A stretch of 64,000 nt of DNA. It comes from Sphingomonas_L flavalba_A (GTDB lineage: Bacteria; Pseudomonadota; Alphaproteobacteria; Sphingomonadales; Sphingomonadaceae). The stretch's first letter is position 1; each line of letters starts with the position of its first letter. Of the stretch, positions 15,881-23,766 are shown in pieces. The DNA lies in the NCBI RefSeq assembly GCF_047553045.1, contig NZ_CP180208.1, positions 2,542,001 through 2,606,000 of the forward strand, read 5' to 3'. Both the position numbers and the translations under genes were made by a program. The notes under the pieces are model-generated. The model had not been told where the DNA came from. It made no database searches and saw only the letters and a list, made by a program, of their open reading frames with translations.

Positions 15881-18597
15881 CGTGTCTCCGGCATCCGCTC
15901 TCCGCCTGTCTCTTGCCCCACTTCCGTTACCGATGAAAGGCGTCCGCCGACCCGCGCGACCGCTTCGGCCAGGGTGACGCGCGTCACCGGCGTGCCGGGC
16001 GGAAAAGCGGTGAGCAGGCGTGACGGCATCGCGGCGGACAGCAGCACGAAGGTGCCGTGGTCGTCGGCGCGGCGGATCAGCCGGCCGAACGCCTGCGCCA
16101 GCCGGGCGCGGATCATCCGGTCGTCATAGGCGCCGCCGCCACCCGCCATCTTGCGCGCGACGTGGAGGACGCTCGGCTTCGGCCACGGCACCCCCTCCAT
16201 CACCACCAGCCGCAGCGAATGGCCGGGCACGTCGACGCCGTCGCGCAGCCCGTCGGTGCCGAGCAGCGAGGCGCGCGGATCGTCGCGGAAGATGTCGACC
16301 AGCGTGCCGGTGTCGATCGGGTCGACATGCTGGGCGAACAGCGGCAACCCGTCGCGCGCCAGCCGGTCGGCGATCCGCGCGTGGACGGCGCGCAGCCGCC
16401 GGATCGCGGTGAACAGGCCAAGCGTGCCGCCGCCCGCTGCCGCGATCAGCGCGGCATAGGCGCCGGCGAGCTGAGCGATGTCGCCGCGCTTGACGTCGGT
16501 GACGATCAGCACCTGCGCCTGCGCGCCGTAGTCGAACGGGCTGGCCGCGGCGAAATGTATCGGCGGCTGGGTCAGGTGGACGGCGCCGGTGCGCGCCTCC
16601 GCCGCCGCCCAGTCACCGCCGCCGGTCAGCGTCGCGGAGGTGACGAGCACGCCATGCGCCGACTTCAGCACCGCGTCGGCCAGCGGCCGCGTCGGGTCGA
16701 GCCAGTGGCGGTGCAGGCCGATGTCATATTCGCGCCCCTCCGCCCGGTCGACCGCCAGCCAGTCGACGAAATCGGGGTCGACCGGCCCGCCGGCACGGGC
16801 GAGCAGCGCCAGCCAGCCGGACAGCGTCTCGGTCCGCCAGCCGAGCGAGGCGATCGCCCCTTCCACCCGCGCCCGCGCCTGCCCGTCCAGCCAGTCCGGC
16901 CCGTCCTGCAGCACCGCCTCCAGCCGGCGGCCGAGCCGGACCAGCGGGCGCAGGATCGCATCCAACGCCTCCGCCGCCACCCCCGCCGCCTCGACCAGCG
17001 CACCATCGAGCGCCGCCATCTCGGTTTCCAGCCCGTATCCGGCATCCTCGCCACCGTCGCGGGCGTAGACGGCGCCGCGCACCGCCGCGAGCAGCGCCTC
17101 GACCGGGCCAAGCGCCCCCCCTTCCGCCACCCGCTGCAACCAGCCGTCGCCGGGCAGCGCCTGCGCCGCCGTCGTCGCGGCGGCGATCGCCCGGCCGCCT
17201 TCCTCGTCATAGCTGGCGACGTCGGACAGGCGGGCGGCCAGCCCGCGCCGGCGGCCGCGCCCCTTGCGCTCCGGCCCGGTGATCCACCGGCGCAGCTCGA
17301 TCGCCTCCTGCCCGGACAGCGCGGTCGAGAACATCGAATCGGCCGCCTCGAACAGATGATGCCCCTCGTCGAAGACGATGCGGGTCGGGCGCTGCGCCTC
17401 CTCCCGCCCGCGAGCGGCGTTGACCATGACCAGCGCGTGGTTGGCGACGACGATGTCGGCATTGGCGCTGGCACGGACCGCGCGCTCGATGAAGCATTTG
17501 CGGTAATGCGGGCAGCCGGCATAGACGCACTCGCCGCGCCGGTCGGTCAGCGCGGTCGATCCGTTGCGGCGGAACAGCGTCGGCAGCCAGCCGGGCAGGT
17601 CGCCGCCGATCATGTCCCCGTCGCGGCTATAGGCGGCCCAGCGCGCGACAAGCTGCGCCAGAATCGCCGCCCGCCCGGCAAAGCCGCCCTGCAGCGCATC
17701 CTCCAGGTTCAGCAGGCACAGGTAATTCTCCCGCCCCTTGCGGACGACCATCCGCCGCCGCCGCGCCGCCGGCTCGGGGAACAGCTTCGCCCCCTCGCGG
17801 TCCAATTGCCGCTGCAACGCCTTGGTATAGGTCGATACCCAGACGGCGCCGCCCGCCGCCTCCGCCCACAGCGAGGCGGGCGCCAGATAGCCCAGCGTCT
17901 TGCCGATGCCGGTGCCCGCCTCCGCCAGCATCACCGTCGGCGTATCGCGGGCAACGCGCGGGCGGAACACCGCGCTCGCCGCCTCGGCATAGGCGCGCTG
18001 GCCCGGCCGCGTCTCCGCCCCCGCCCCGGTCAACTGGTCGAGCCGGTCAAGCGCCGCCGCCGGGGCGACGCTGATCGGGCGCGGCGCCGGGCGCTGCCCG
18101 CTCTCCTCCCATTCCGGCAGCTTGGCGAACAGCCAGCGTTCGGCCTGCGCCGGCCGCCGCAGCCGGTCGCCGACCGCCGCCGCCCACGGCCAGCGCAGCC
18201 GGTGCAGCGCCTGCGCCGCCGTCCACGCCCCTTCCCGCTCCGGCCAGCTTTCGTCCTCCAGACGGTCAAGCAAAACCCCGGCCGCACGCAGCAGCAGCGC
18301 GGCGGTCTCGACGTCACCGGCCGGCGGCGGCAGGCCCAGCGCCGTCGCCAGCCCTTTCGGCGTCGGCACCGCGAAACGCGCCGGGTGGACGAAGGCGAAC
18401 AGCTCCAGCAGGTCCAGCCCGGACAATTCGGCATAACCCAGCCGCTGGCCGACCAGCGGCGCGCCAAGCAGGATCATTGGCGTATCCGCCGCCCGCGCGA
18501 TCGCCTCGCCACGCCCCACCGCCCGCGTCTCGCCATCCGGCGCCGCGATCCAGATACCGGCATGGCTCGCGTGCAGGGCAGGATAGGCAAGCGACAT
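15877..18597 (-). CDS. DinG/XPD-like ATP-dependent DNA helicase with Fe-S cluster
   Basis: 906 aa from the ATG giving MSLAYPALHAS. Superfamily 2 helicase: Walker A AEAGTGIGKTLGYL near residue 230, DEGH box IVFDEGHHLFEAAD near residue 410, and C-terminal motifs GTDGLRDGVDVPG and QAFGRLIRRADDHG. Between Walker A and the DEGH box are Cys residues spaced as in the DinG/XPD 4Fe-4S domain (YLCLLN, then ECVYAGCPHYRKCF). About 180 residues precede the helicase core. Likely acts in DNA repair or removal of R-loops. An in-frame extension upstream runs antisense through lysK and was discarded. Confidence 0.88.
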   Translation of the reverse strand: MSLAYPALHASHAGIWIAAPDGETRAVGRGEAIARAADTPMILLGAPLVGQRLGYAELSGLDLLELFAFVHPARFAVPTPKGLATALGLPPPAGDVETAALLLRAAGVLLDRLEDESWPEREGAWTAAQALHRLRWPWAAAVGDRLRRPAQAERWLFAKLPEWEESGQRPAPRPISVAPAAALDRLDQLTGAGAETRPGQRAYAEAASAVFRPRVARDTPTVMLAEAGTGIGKTLGYLAPASLWAEAAGGAVWVSTYTKALQRQLDREGAKLFPEPAARRRRMVVRKGRENYLCLLNLEDALQGGFAGRAAILAQLVARWAAYSRDGDMIGGDLPGWLPTLFRRNGSTALTDRRGECVYAGCPHYRKCFIERAVRASANADIVVANHALVMVNAARGREEAQRPTRIVFDEGHHLFEAADSMFSTALSGQEAIELRRWITGPERKGRGRRRGLAARLSDVASYDEEGGRAIAAATTAAQALPGDGWLQRVAEGGALGPVEALLAAVRGAVYARDGGEDAGYGLETEMAALDGALVEAAGVAAEALDAILRPLVRLGRRLEAVLQDGPDWLDGQARARVEGAIASLGWRTETLSGWLALLARAGGPVDPDFVDWLAVDRAEGREYDIGLHRHWLDPTRPLADAVLKSAHGVLVTSATLTGGGDWAAAEARTGAVHLTQPPIHFAAASPFDYGAQAQVLIVTDVKRGDIAQLAGAYAALIAAAGGGTLGLFTAIRRLRAVHARIADRLARDGLPLFAQHVDPIDTGTLVDIFRDDPRASLLGTDGLRDGVDVPGHSLRLVVMEGVPWPKPSVLHVARKMAGGGGAYDDRMIRARLAQAFGRLIRRADDHGTFVLLSAAMPSRLLTAFPPGTPVTRVTLAEAVARVGGRLSSVTEVGQETGGERMPETR

Positions 18598-18667
18598 CGC
18601 ACGACCCTTGCCCACCCGGAACAGGTTGGCAACACCCTTCGCCACCCCAACCCCACACCCCCACCCC

Positions 18668-18695
18668 GTCATGGCGAGCGCAGCGAAGCAATCCA
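18668..18695 (+). repeat. GCGAGCGCAGCGAAGCAATCC-type dispersed repeat
   Basis: A 28-nt segment beginning GTCATGGCGAGCGCAGCGAA and ending AGCAATCCA, in the gap between the helicase and lysK. This motif is found in many unrelated bacterial genomes as part of dispersed intergenic repeats; when translated it yields the familiar peptide DCFAALAMT. Only one arm is present here. Confidence 0.6.
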
Positions 18696-18765
18696 CACCC
18701 CCGGGCCGATTTGCCCGCCCCCGGTTGCGCTTCGCGGCAACAGGCGGCACAGGGCGGGGGTGACC

Positions 18766-20346
18766 ATGAACGATCCCATCGCGCTCCGCGCCGCCGCGCT
18801 GCAGTCCAAGGCCTGGCCGTACGAGGAGGCGCGCAAGCTGCTGAAACGCTACCCGGACGGCGCGCCGGCCAAGGGCCATGTGCTGTTCGAGACCGGCTAC
18901 GGCCCGTCGGGCCTGCCGCATATCGGCACGTTCAACGAAGTGCTGCGCACGACGATGGTCAGGAATGCGTTCCACGCCCTGTCGGACGTGCCGACCCGGC
19001 TGATCGCGTTCAGCGACGACATGGACGGGCTGCGCAAGGTGCCGGACAATGTGCCGAACAAGGCGATGCTCACCGAACATCTCGGCAAGCCGCTGACCCG
19101 CATTCCCGACCCGTTCGAAAAATACGAATCCTTCGCGCATCACAACAATGCGATGCTGCGCGCCTTTCTCGACCGGTTCGGCTTCGATTACGAATTCGCC
19201 TCGTCGACCGACTATTACCTGTCCGGCCGCTTCGACGCGGCGCTGAAGCAGGTGCTCGTCCATTACGACGCGATCATGGCGGTGATGCTGCCGACGCTGC
19301 GCGCCGAACGCCGCGCCACCTATTCCCCGGTGCTGCCGATCAGCCCGAAGAGCGGGGTGGTGCTGCAGGTACCGGTCGAGGTGGTCGACGCCGAAGCCGG
19401 GCTGATCCGCTTCGAGGATGAGGGTGAGACGATCGTCCAGTCGGCGCTGTCCGGCCTCGCCAAGCTGCAATGGAAGGTCGACTGGGCGATGCGCTGGGTC
19501 GCGCTCGCCGTCGATTACGAGATGGCCGGCAAGGACCTGATCGATTCGGTCGTCCAGTCGGGCAAGATCGCCCGCATCCTCGGCGCCCGCCCGCCGGAAG
19601 GCTTCAACTACGAGATGTTCCTCGACGAAAAGGGCGAGAAGATCTCCAAGTCGAAGGGCAACGGCCTGTCGCTCGAACAGTGGCTGACCTACGGCACGGA
19701 AGAGAGCCTGGCCTTCTTCGCCTATCGCGAGCCGAAAAAGGCGAAGCAGTTGCACATGGGCGTCATCCCGCGCGCGATCGACGATTACTGGCAGTTCCGC
19801 GCCGCCTATCCCGGTCAGCCGGTCGAACAGCGGCTCGGCAACCCGGTCCATCACATCCACGACGGTGCCGTGCCGGCGGAGCCGCTGCCGGTCACCTTCA
19901 GCCTGCTGCTCAACCTCGCCGGCGTGCTCGGTGCCGACGCCACCGCCGCGCAGGTATGGGGGTACCTTTCCAATTACGTGGCTGATGCAACCCCGATAAC
20001 CTACCCGGAACTCGACCGGCTGATCGGCCACGCCCTCGCCTATAACCGCGACGTCGTCGCCCCGACCCTCAATCGCCGCAAGGCGACCGGGGTCGAGGCG
20101 GAGGCGCTCGCCGCGCTCGACACCTTCCTCGCCGCCGCCGACCCGGCGACCGGCGCCGACGCGCTGCAGAACGAAATCTACGAGATCGGCAAACGCTTCT
20201 ACGGCAAGGAGGCTCTGCGCGACTGGTTCAAGGCGCTCTACGAAACCCTGCTCGGCTCGCCGCAAGGCCCGCGCATGGGCAGCTTCATCGCGCTCTACGG
20301 CGTCGCCAATAGCCGCCGCCTGATCGCCGAAGCGCTCGGTGCTTAA
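18766..20346 (+). CDS. lysK: Lysyl-tRNA synthetase, class I
   Basis: 526 aa. Charges tRNA-Lys. It has a class I Rossmann fold with the HIGH-like motif GLPHIGTFNE near residue 50 and the KMSKS-like motif KISKSKGN near residue 292, so it belongs to the archaeal-type class I enzyme that replaces class II LysRS in most alphaproteobacteria. The ATG follows a GGGCGGGGG ribosome site; an in-frame GTG lies 6 nt upstream. The stop is overlapped by the next gene. A much longer in-frame upstream extension is a shadow of the helicase gene. Confidence 0.95.
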   Translation: MNDPIALRAAALQSKAWPYEEARKLLKRYPDGAPAKGHVLFETGYGPSGLPHIGTFNEVLRTTMVRNAFHALSDVPTRLIAFSDDMDGLRKVPDNVPNKAMLTEHLGKPLTRIPDPFEKYESFAHHNNAMLRAFLDRFGFDYEFASSTDYYLSGRFDAALKQVLVHYDAIMAVMLPTLRAERRATYSPVLPISPKSGVVLQVPVEVVDAEAGLIRFEDEGETIVQSALSGLAKLQWKVDWAMRWVALAVDYEMAGKDLIDSVVQSGKIARILGARPPEGFNYEMFLDEKGEKISKSKGNGLSLEQWLTYGTEESLAFFAYREPKKAKQLHMGVIPRAIDDYWQFRAAYPGQPVEQRLGNPVHHIHDGAVPAEPLPVTFSLLLNLAGVLGADATAAQVWGYLSNYVADATPITYPELDRLIGHALAYNRDVVAPTLNRRKATGVEAEALAALDTFLAAADPATGADALQNEIYEIGKRFYGKEALRDWFKALYETLLGSPQGPRMGSFIALYGVANSRRLIAEALGA

Positions 20347-21022
20347 ACGCCTGCTGCTCGCGCTGCTGTTGCTGCTCGGCGTGGCAACGGCGGCGCAGGC
20401 GGCCAGCCCGCGCGCCCTGCTGACCGCGGCGATCTTCGACGATGCGGACAAGACGGCGGTGCTCGCCGGCATCGACGCCGCCGGCCGCGCCGCAACGACA
20501 ACCCTCGCCCACGCCCCGCGCGACAGCGAGGCGCGGCTGGTGAAGGCGATGGCGGTCGGCTACCGCGCGACGCTGGAACGCAGCCGGCAGGGCGCGATGG
20601 CGGCGCGGACGGAGATCGAGGCGGTCGTCGCCGCCGAACCGCACAACCCGGACGCGCAGATCGCCGTCGCCGGCTGGCATCTCGACGCGATCGCCAGCGC
20701 CGGCGCCCTGCCCGCCCGGCTGGTGCTCGGCGCCAGCCGCGACGCCGGGCTGGCCGCGCTCGACCGGGCGGTGGCGCTGCGCCCCGACCATGCGATGTAT
20801 CCGGCGCTCGCCGCGCTGATGCGGATCAGGCTCGACCCGCGCGACATCGCCCGCGCCCGTTCGCTGGCCGAGGCGGCGGTGGCGGCGGAAGCGACAACCC
20901 CGCTCGACCGGCTGCTCCGCCAGCGCGCCGCCGCTTTGCTCGAACCGCTCCGCGCCGGCGACGGCAAGCGCGCCAGCGCCCTTGCCGTCCGCCTGCTGCC
21001 GCTCGGGCAGGTCAAGCGCTAG
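20339..21022 (+). CDS. Secreted helical-repeat protein of unknown function
   Basis: 227 aa with a GTG start that overlaps the lysK stop by 8 nt. A signal peptide (MLKRLLLALLLLLGVATAAQA) is followed by an all-helical, Ala/Arg-rich sequence with TPR-like spacing (for example VKAMAVGYRATLERSRQG and VALRPDHAMYPALAALM). No catalytic motif is visible. Coupling to lysK is probably positional rather than functional. The TAG stop (21020-21022) is the first triplet of the palindromic repeat that follows. Confidence 0.7.
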   Translation: MLKRLLLALLLLLGVATAAQAASPRALLTAAIFDDADKTAVLAGIDAAGRAATTTLAHAPRDSEARLVKAMAVGYRATLERSRQGAMAARTEIEAVVAAEPHNPDAQIAVAGWHLDAIASAGALPARLVLGASRDAGLAALDRAVALRPDHAMYPALAALMRIRLDPRDIARARSLAEAAVAAEATTPLDRLLRQRAAALLEPLRAGDGKRASALAVRLLPLGQVKR

Positions 21023-21145
21023 AGTTTGTCCGCTTCAGGCGGAAACGGCACCTGCCCGCTCCCCCACCCGGCCTCCCATATCATACTGCCGTTGGGAGGC
21101 CGGGTGGGGGAGCGGGCAGGTGCCGCTTAAACAGGACAAACTCTA
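21020..21145. repeat. Long palindromic repeat element (complete copy)
   Basis: A 126-bp inverted repeat. It opens TAGAGTTTGTCC and closes GGACAAACTCTA; the central arms containing GGCACCTGCCCGCTCCCCCA pair perfectly through ACCCGGCCTCCCA around a loop of about 16 nt. The left arm has about 7 nt more than the right near 21032-21046. The first TAG is the stop codon of the upstream gene, and the element lies between convergent genes, so it may also terminate transcription in both directions. A half copy is at 13044. Confidence 0.85.
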
Positions 21146-21152
21146 AGCGCCG

Positions 21153-22982
21153 TCACCCCCGCTTTTTCGTCGCGATCCAGGCGTCGATCTTCTTCTCCAG
21201 CACGCTCATCGGCAGCGCCCCGGTCATCAGCACCTGGGCATGGAATTCGCGCGGGTCATATTGCGCGCCCAGTTCCTGCTGCGCCTTGGCTTTCAGCTTC
21301 AGAATGGTCAGCGCGCCGATCTTGTAGGCCAGCGCCTGCCCCGGAATGGCAATGTAACGCTCAACCTCGGCAACGGCATCGGTCTCGCTCATCGGCGAGT
21401 TGGCCAGCATGTAGGCGATCGCCCGGTCGCGGGTCCAACCCTTGGCGTGGATGCCGGTGTCGACGACCAGCCGCATCGCGCGCAGCATCTCGTCGCTCAG
21501 GCCGCCCATCCGCTGATAGGGGTCGGTCTCGACGCCCAAGTCCTTGTACAGCGTCTCGGCATAGAGCGCCCAGCCCTCGACGAAGGCGGTGTTGCCGCCA
21601 AAACGCATGAAGGCGGGCAGCGCCGGATTCTCCTGCGCCAGGCTGATCTGGAAATGATGGCCCGGCACCGCTTCGTGCAGGTAGAGCGTCTCCATCCCCC
21701 ACAGGTAGCGGCTCGGCAGATCATAGGCGTTGTAGTAGAACACGCCCGGGCGCGATCCGTCCGGCGTGCCCTGCTGGTACGACCCGCCGGCATCGGTCTT
21801 TTCCCGGTAATCCGGGACCGGGCGAATCTCCAGCGGCGACTTGGGCAGGGTGGAAAACTGCTCGGGAATGCGGGTCCACACCCGCTTGCCGATCGCCTCA
21901 TAGCCTTCGCGCAACTGGTCCTTGCTGGTCGGCTTGAACCGCGCGTCCCCGCGCAGGAAGGTGAAGAATTCGGCGAGCGTGCCCTTGAAACCGACCTGCT
22001 GCTTCACCGCCTCCATCTCGGCGGTGATCCGCTTCACTTCCGACAGGCCGAGGTCGTGAACATAGTCCGCGGTCAGCGGCAGCGTCGTGTTCTGCTCGAT
22101 CAGATAAGCATAGAGCCGGTCGCCGCCCGGCATCGCGGACAGGCCGACACTGTCACGCGCTACCGGCAGATACTCGTTTTTCAGGAAATCGCGCAGCCGG
22201 ATGTCGGCCGGGATGATCTGGTCTCGGATAATGTCGGCATAAGCCTTGGTCAGCCGCGCCCGGTCGGCGGCGGCCATGCCGTCGGGAAACGCCTTGACCG
22301 GCCCGTAAAAGGTCGATCCTTCCACCCCTTGCGCAATCTGCAGGTCAAGCTGGTCGATGACGTTGTTGACCACCAGCTTCGGCTGGACGACGCCGGCCTT
22401 CATCCCCTGCCGGAAGCGGGTGATCGCCTCGTCGAGCAGGTGCACATATTCGCGGTGCCGCTTCAGGTTGTTCTCGTAATCGGCCAGCGTCTTGAACGGC
22501 GCCGCCCCCTGGCCGGAGGCAATGTCCGGGTAGAAGGTGTGGAAACCATAGAAATGGTCGATCGGCCGCACCGCGGTCAGCGCCAGCAGGTCCGGTTGCA
22601 GGCCACGCAGGCCAAGCTCGGTCTGCCATTTGAACACGTCGTAGGCGACCTGGTTGGTGGGGTTCAGCCTGGCCCGGTCGATAGCGCGCAGCGCGGCAAG
22701 GTCATCCTCCGCCGCCTTGCGTTCACCCGCGAAATACGCGTCGCTCAGATAATCGCCGAGCCGGTCGGCATAGCGCAGGTCGCCACGGAACAGCGCCTGG
22801 ATCGGGTTGCGCTTCAGCCCGGCCTCGTCGCTGTCGTGGAACAACGCCAGCAGCCGGGCATCCTCCGCCCCCTGGCTGGCGGCGGGAGAGGGCGTCGGGG
22901 CCTGCGCGCCGACAGGCGCCATGGGCAAGGCAAAGGCGGCACCGGCAAGCAGCGCGGCGCAAACAGAACGGATCGATGGCAT
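21153..22982 (-). CDS. DUF885 family secreted protein (putative metallopeptidase-like)
   Basis: 609 aa from the ATG giving MPSIRSVCAALLAGAAF, a signal peptide ending near VGAQA. An ATG 24 nt further upstream is also possible; the chosen one has GGAG about 9 nt before it. DUF885 proteins are about 600 aa, and this one has the family His/Glu motif LHEAVPGHHFQISLAQE (about residue 440), which resembles a zinc peptidase HExxH-like site, and GWALYAETLYKDLG. Probably a periplasmic peptidase; its substrate is unknown. It converges on the palindromic repeat. Confidence 0.85.
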   Translation of the reverse strand: MPSIRSVCAALLAGAAFALPMAPVGAQAPTPSPAASQGAEDARLLALFHDSDEAGLKRNPIQALFRGDLRYADRLGDYLSDAYFAGERKAAEDDLAALRAIDRARLNPTNQVAYDVFKWQTELGLRGLQPDLLALTAVRPIDHFYGFHTFYPDIASGQGAAPFKTLADYENNLKRHREYVHLLDEAITRFRQGMKAGVVQPKLVVNNVIDQLDLQIAQGVEGSTFYGPVKAFPDGMAAADRARLTKAYADIIRDQIIPADIRLRDFLKNEYLPVARDSVGLSAMPGGDRLYAYLIEQNTTLPLTADYVHDLGLSEVKRITAEMEAVKQQVGFKGTLAEFFTFLRGDARFKPTSKDQLREGYEAIGKRVWTRIPEQFSTLPKSPLEIRPVPDYREKTDAGGSYQQGTPDGSRPGVFYYNAYDLPSRYLWGMETLYLHEAVPGHHFQISLAQENPALPAFMRFGGNTAFVEGWALYAETLYKDLGVETDPYQRMGGLSDEMLRAMRLVVDTGIHAKGWTRDRAIAYMLANSPMSETDAVAEVERYIAIPGQALAYKIGALTILKLKAKAQQELGAQYDPREFHAQVLMTGALPMSVLEKKIDAWIATKKRG

Positions 22983-23061
22983 CGGAAAAGACTCCGCTTT
23001 CAGCATGGCCCCAGCTTTAGGCCGAAGCCCTGATAAACGGGAGGAATTTTTCGACGAACAG

Positions 23062-23087
23062 CATGCCCGCGTGGCGAAGCGGGCATG
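23062..23087. terminator. Hairpin downstream of the RcnB-like gene (outer)
   Basis: CATGCCCGC (23062-23070) pairs perfectly with GCGGGCATG (23079-23087) around an 8-nt loop. Read on the minus strand it is followed about 15 nt later by a run of A/T (GAAAAATTCC). With the next hairpin it forms a double 3-prime structure between the RcnB-like gene and the DUF885 gene. Confidence 0.5.
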
Positions 23088-23092
23088 AAAAT

Positions 23093-23117
23093 GGGGCCGG
23101 CGGTAAACCGCCGCCCC
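23093..23117 (-). terminator. Hairpin terminator of the RcnB-like gene
   Basis: GGGG-CGGCGG and CCGCCG-CCCC form an 11-bp stem with one mismatch and a 4-nt loop. On the minus strand the stem is followed by ATTTTCA, a short U-tract, 26 nt after the RcnB-like stop. A plausible intrinsic terminator. Confidence 0.6.
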
Positions 23118-23142
23118 CGAAATCCGGTCCTGACCGACTCCT

Positions 23143-23625
23143 TTACCAGAAGAAACCGCGATGGACGGTCAGCACCCGGCCGGTCCGCATGTTCACCAGC
23201 AGCACATCGTTGCCGTACCGGACCCAGCGGGTTCCGGCGCGCGGCGCGCCCAGCCGGTAAGCGGCGGGATTGCCGATCAGGTAACGCTGGCCGTAAAAGG
23301 CGCGCGGCAGACTGTAACCGACAGTCACCGGCCGATAGCGCCATCCGCGAACCGGCGCGGCATAGGCCGGGCGGCGAAAGGCGTTGCGGTTGGTCCGGCG
23401 GTAATCCTGCCAGTCCTCGCGATATTCGCGGCGGGCCTCACGCACGTCGCGCTGCTGCTTGCGCACGTCCTGCTGGGTACCGTACCGCCGCGCGTGATCA
23501 AGCTGCTGCTGCTGGCGCTGGATCTCCATCCGGTCCCGCTGCAATTCGCCACGCGACTGCGCAATGGCAGAAGTGGCGGGAAGCGCGACGGCCGCCATCA
23601 GGGCGGTGAAAATCAGTTTGCGCAT
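23143..23625 (-). CDS. RcnB-family periplasmic protein
   Basis: 160 aa. Signal peptide MRKLIFTALMAAVALPATSAIA, then a Gln/Arg-rich predicted coiled coil (about 25-80; RMEIQRQQQQLDHARR) and a C-terminal domain with the RcnB-like pattern RYLIGNPAAYRLGAPRAGTRWVRYGNDVLLVNMRTGRV. RcnB proteins influence nickel and cobalt homeostasis in E. coli; in sphingomonads they are numerous and mostly uncharacterised, so a metal role is not assured. It stands alone, with hairpins downstream and about 140 nt to priA upstream. Confidence 0.8.
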   Translation of the reverse strand: MRKLIFTALMAAVALPATSAIAQSRGELQRDRMEIQRQQQQLDHARRYGTQQDVRKQQRDVREARREYREDWQDYRRTNRNAFRRPAYAAPVRGWRYRPVTVGYSLPRAFYGQRYLIGNPAAYRLGAPRAGTRWVRYGNDVLLVNMRTGRVLTVHRGFFW

Positions 23626-23766
23626 GGTCTGTCTCCAATCTCCCAGGCCTGCTCCGAACGCGCCATTCGCATTTCGGTGCCGGCCTGGTTCCCGTCTTCT
23701 CGTCGATTCGTGCTGAATTCGCGCGGAATGACTTCGTCAGCGAAATGAAAGGAAATCGGGCGGGAG

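Noticed and set aside
16057..18765. Plus-strand reading frame continuous with lysK, giving a 1429-aa protein
   Set aside because: It is antisense to the helicase gene, whose motifs are unmistakable, and consists of Arg/Gln/His-rich sequence with no domain. lysK starts at 18766 with a ribosome site.
18598..20472. N-terminal extension of the helicase through lysK on the minus strand (1531 aa in total)
   Set aside because: The extension is antisense to lysK and includes the translated repeat DCFAALAMT; absence of stop codons reflects GC-rich codon bias.
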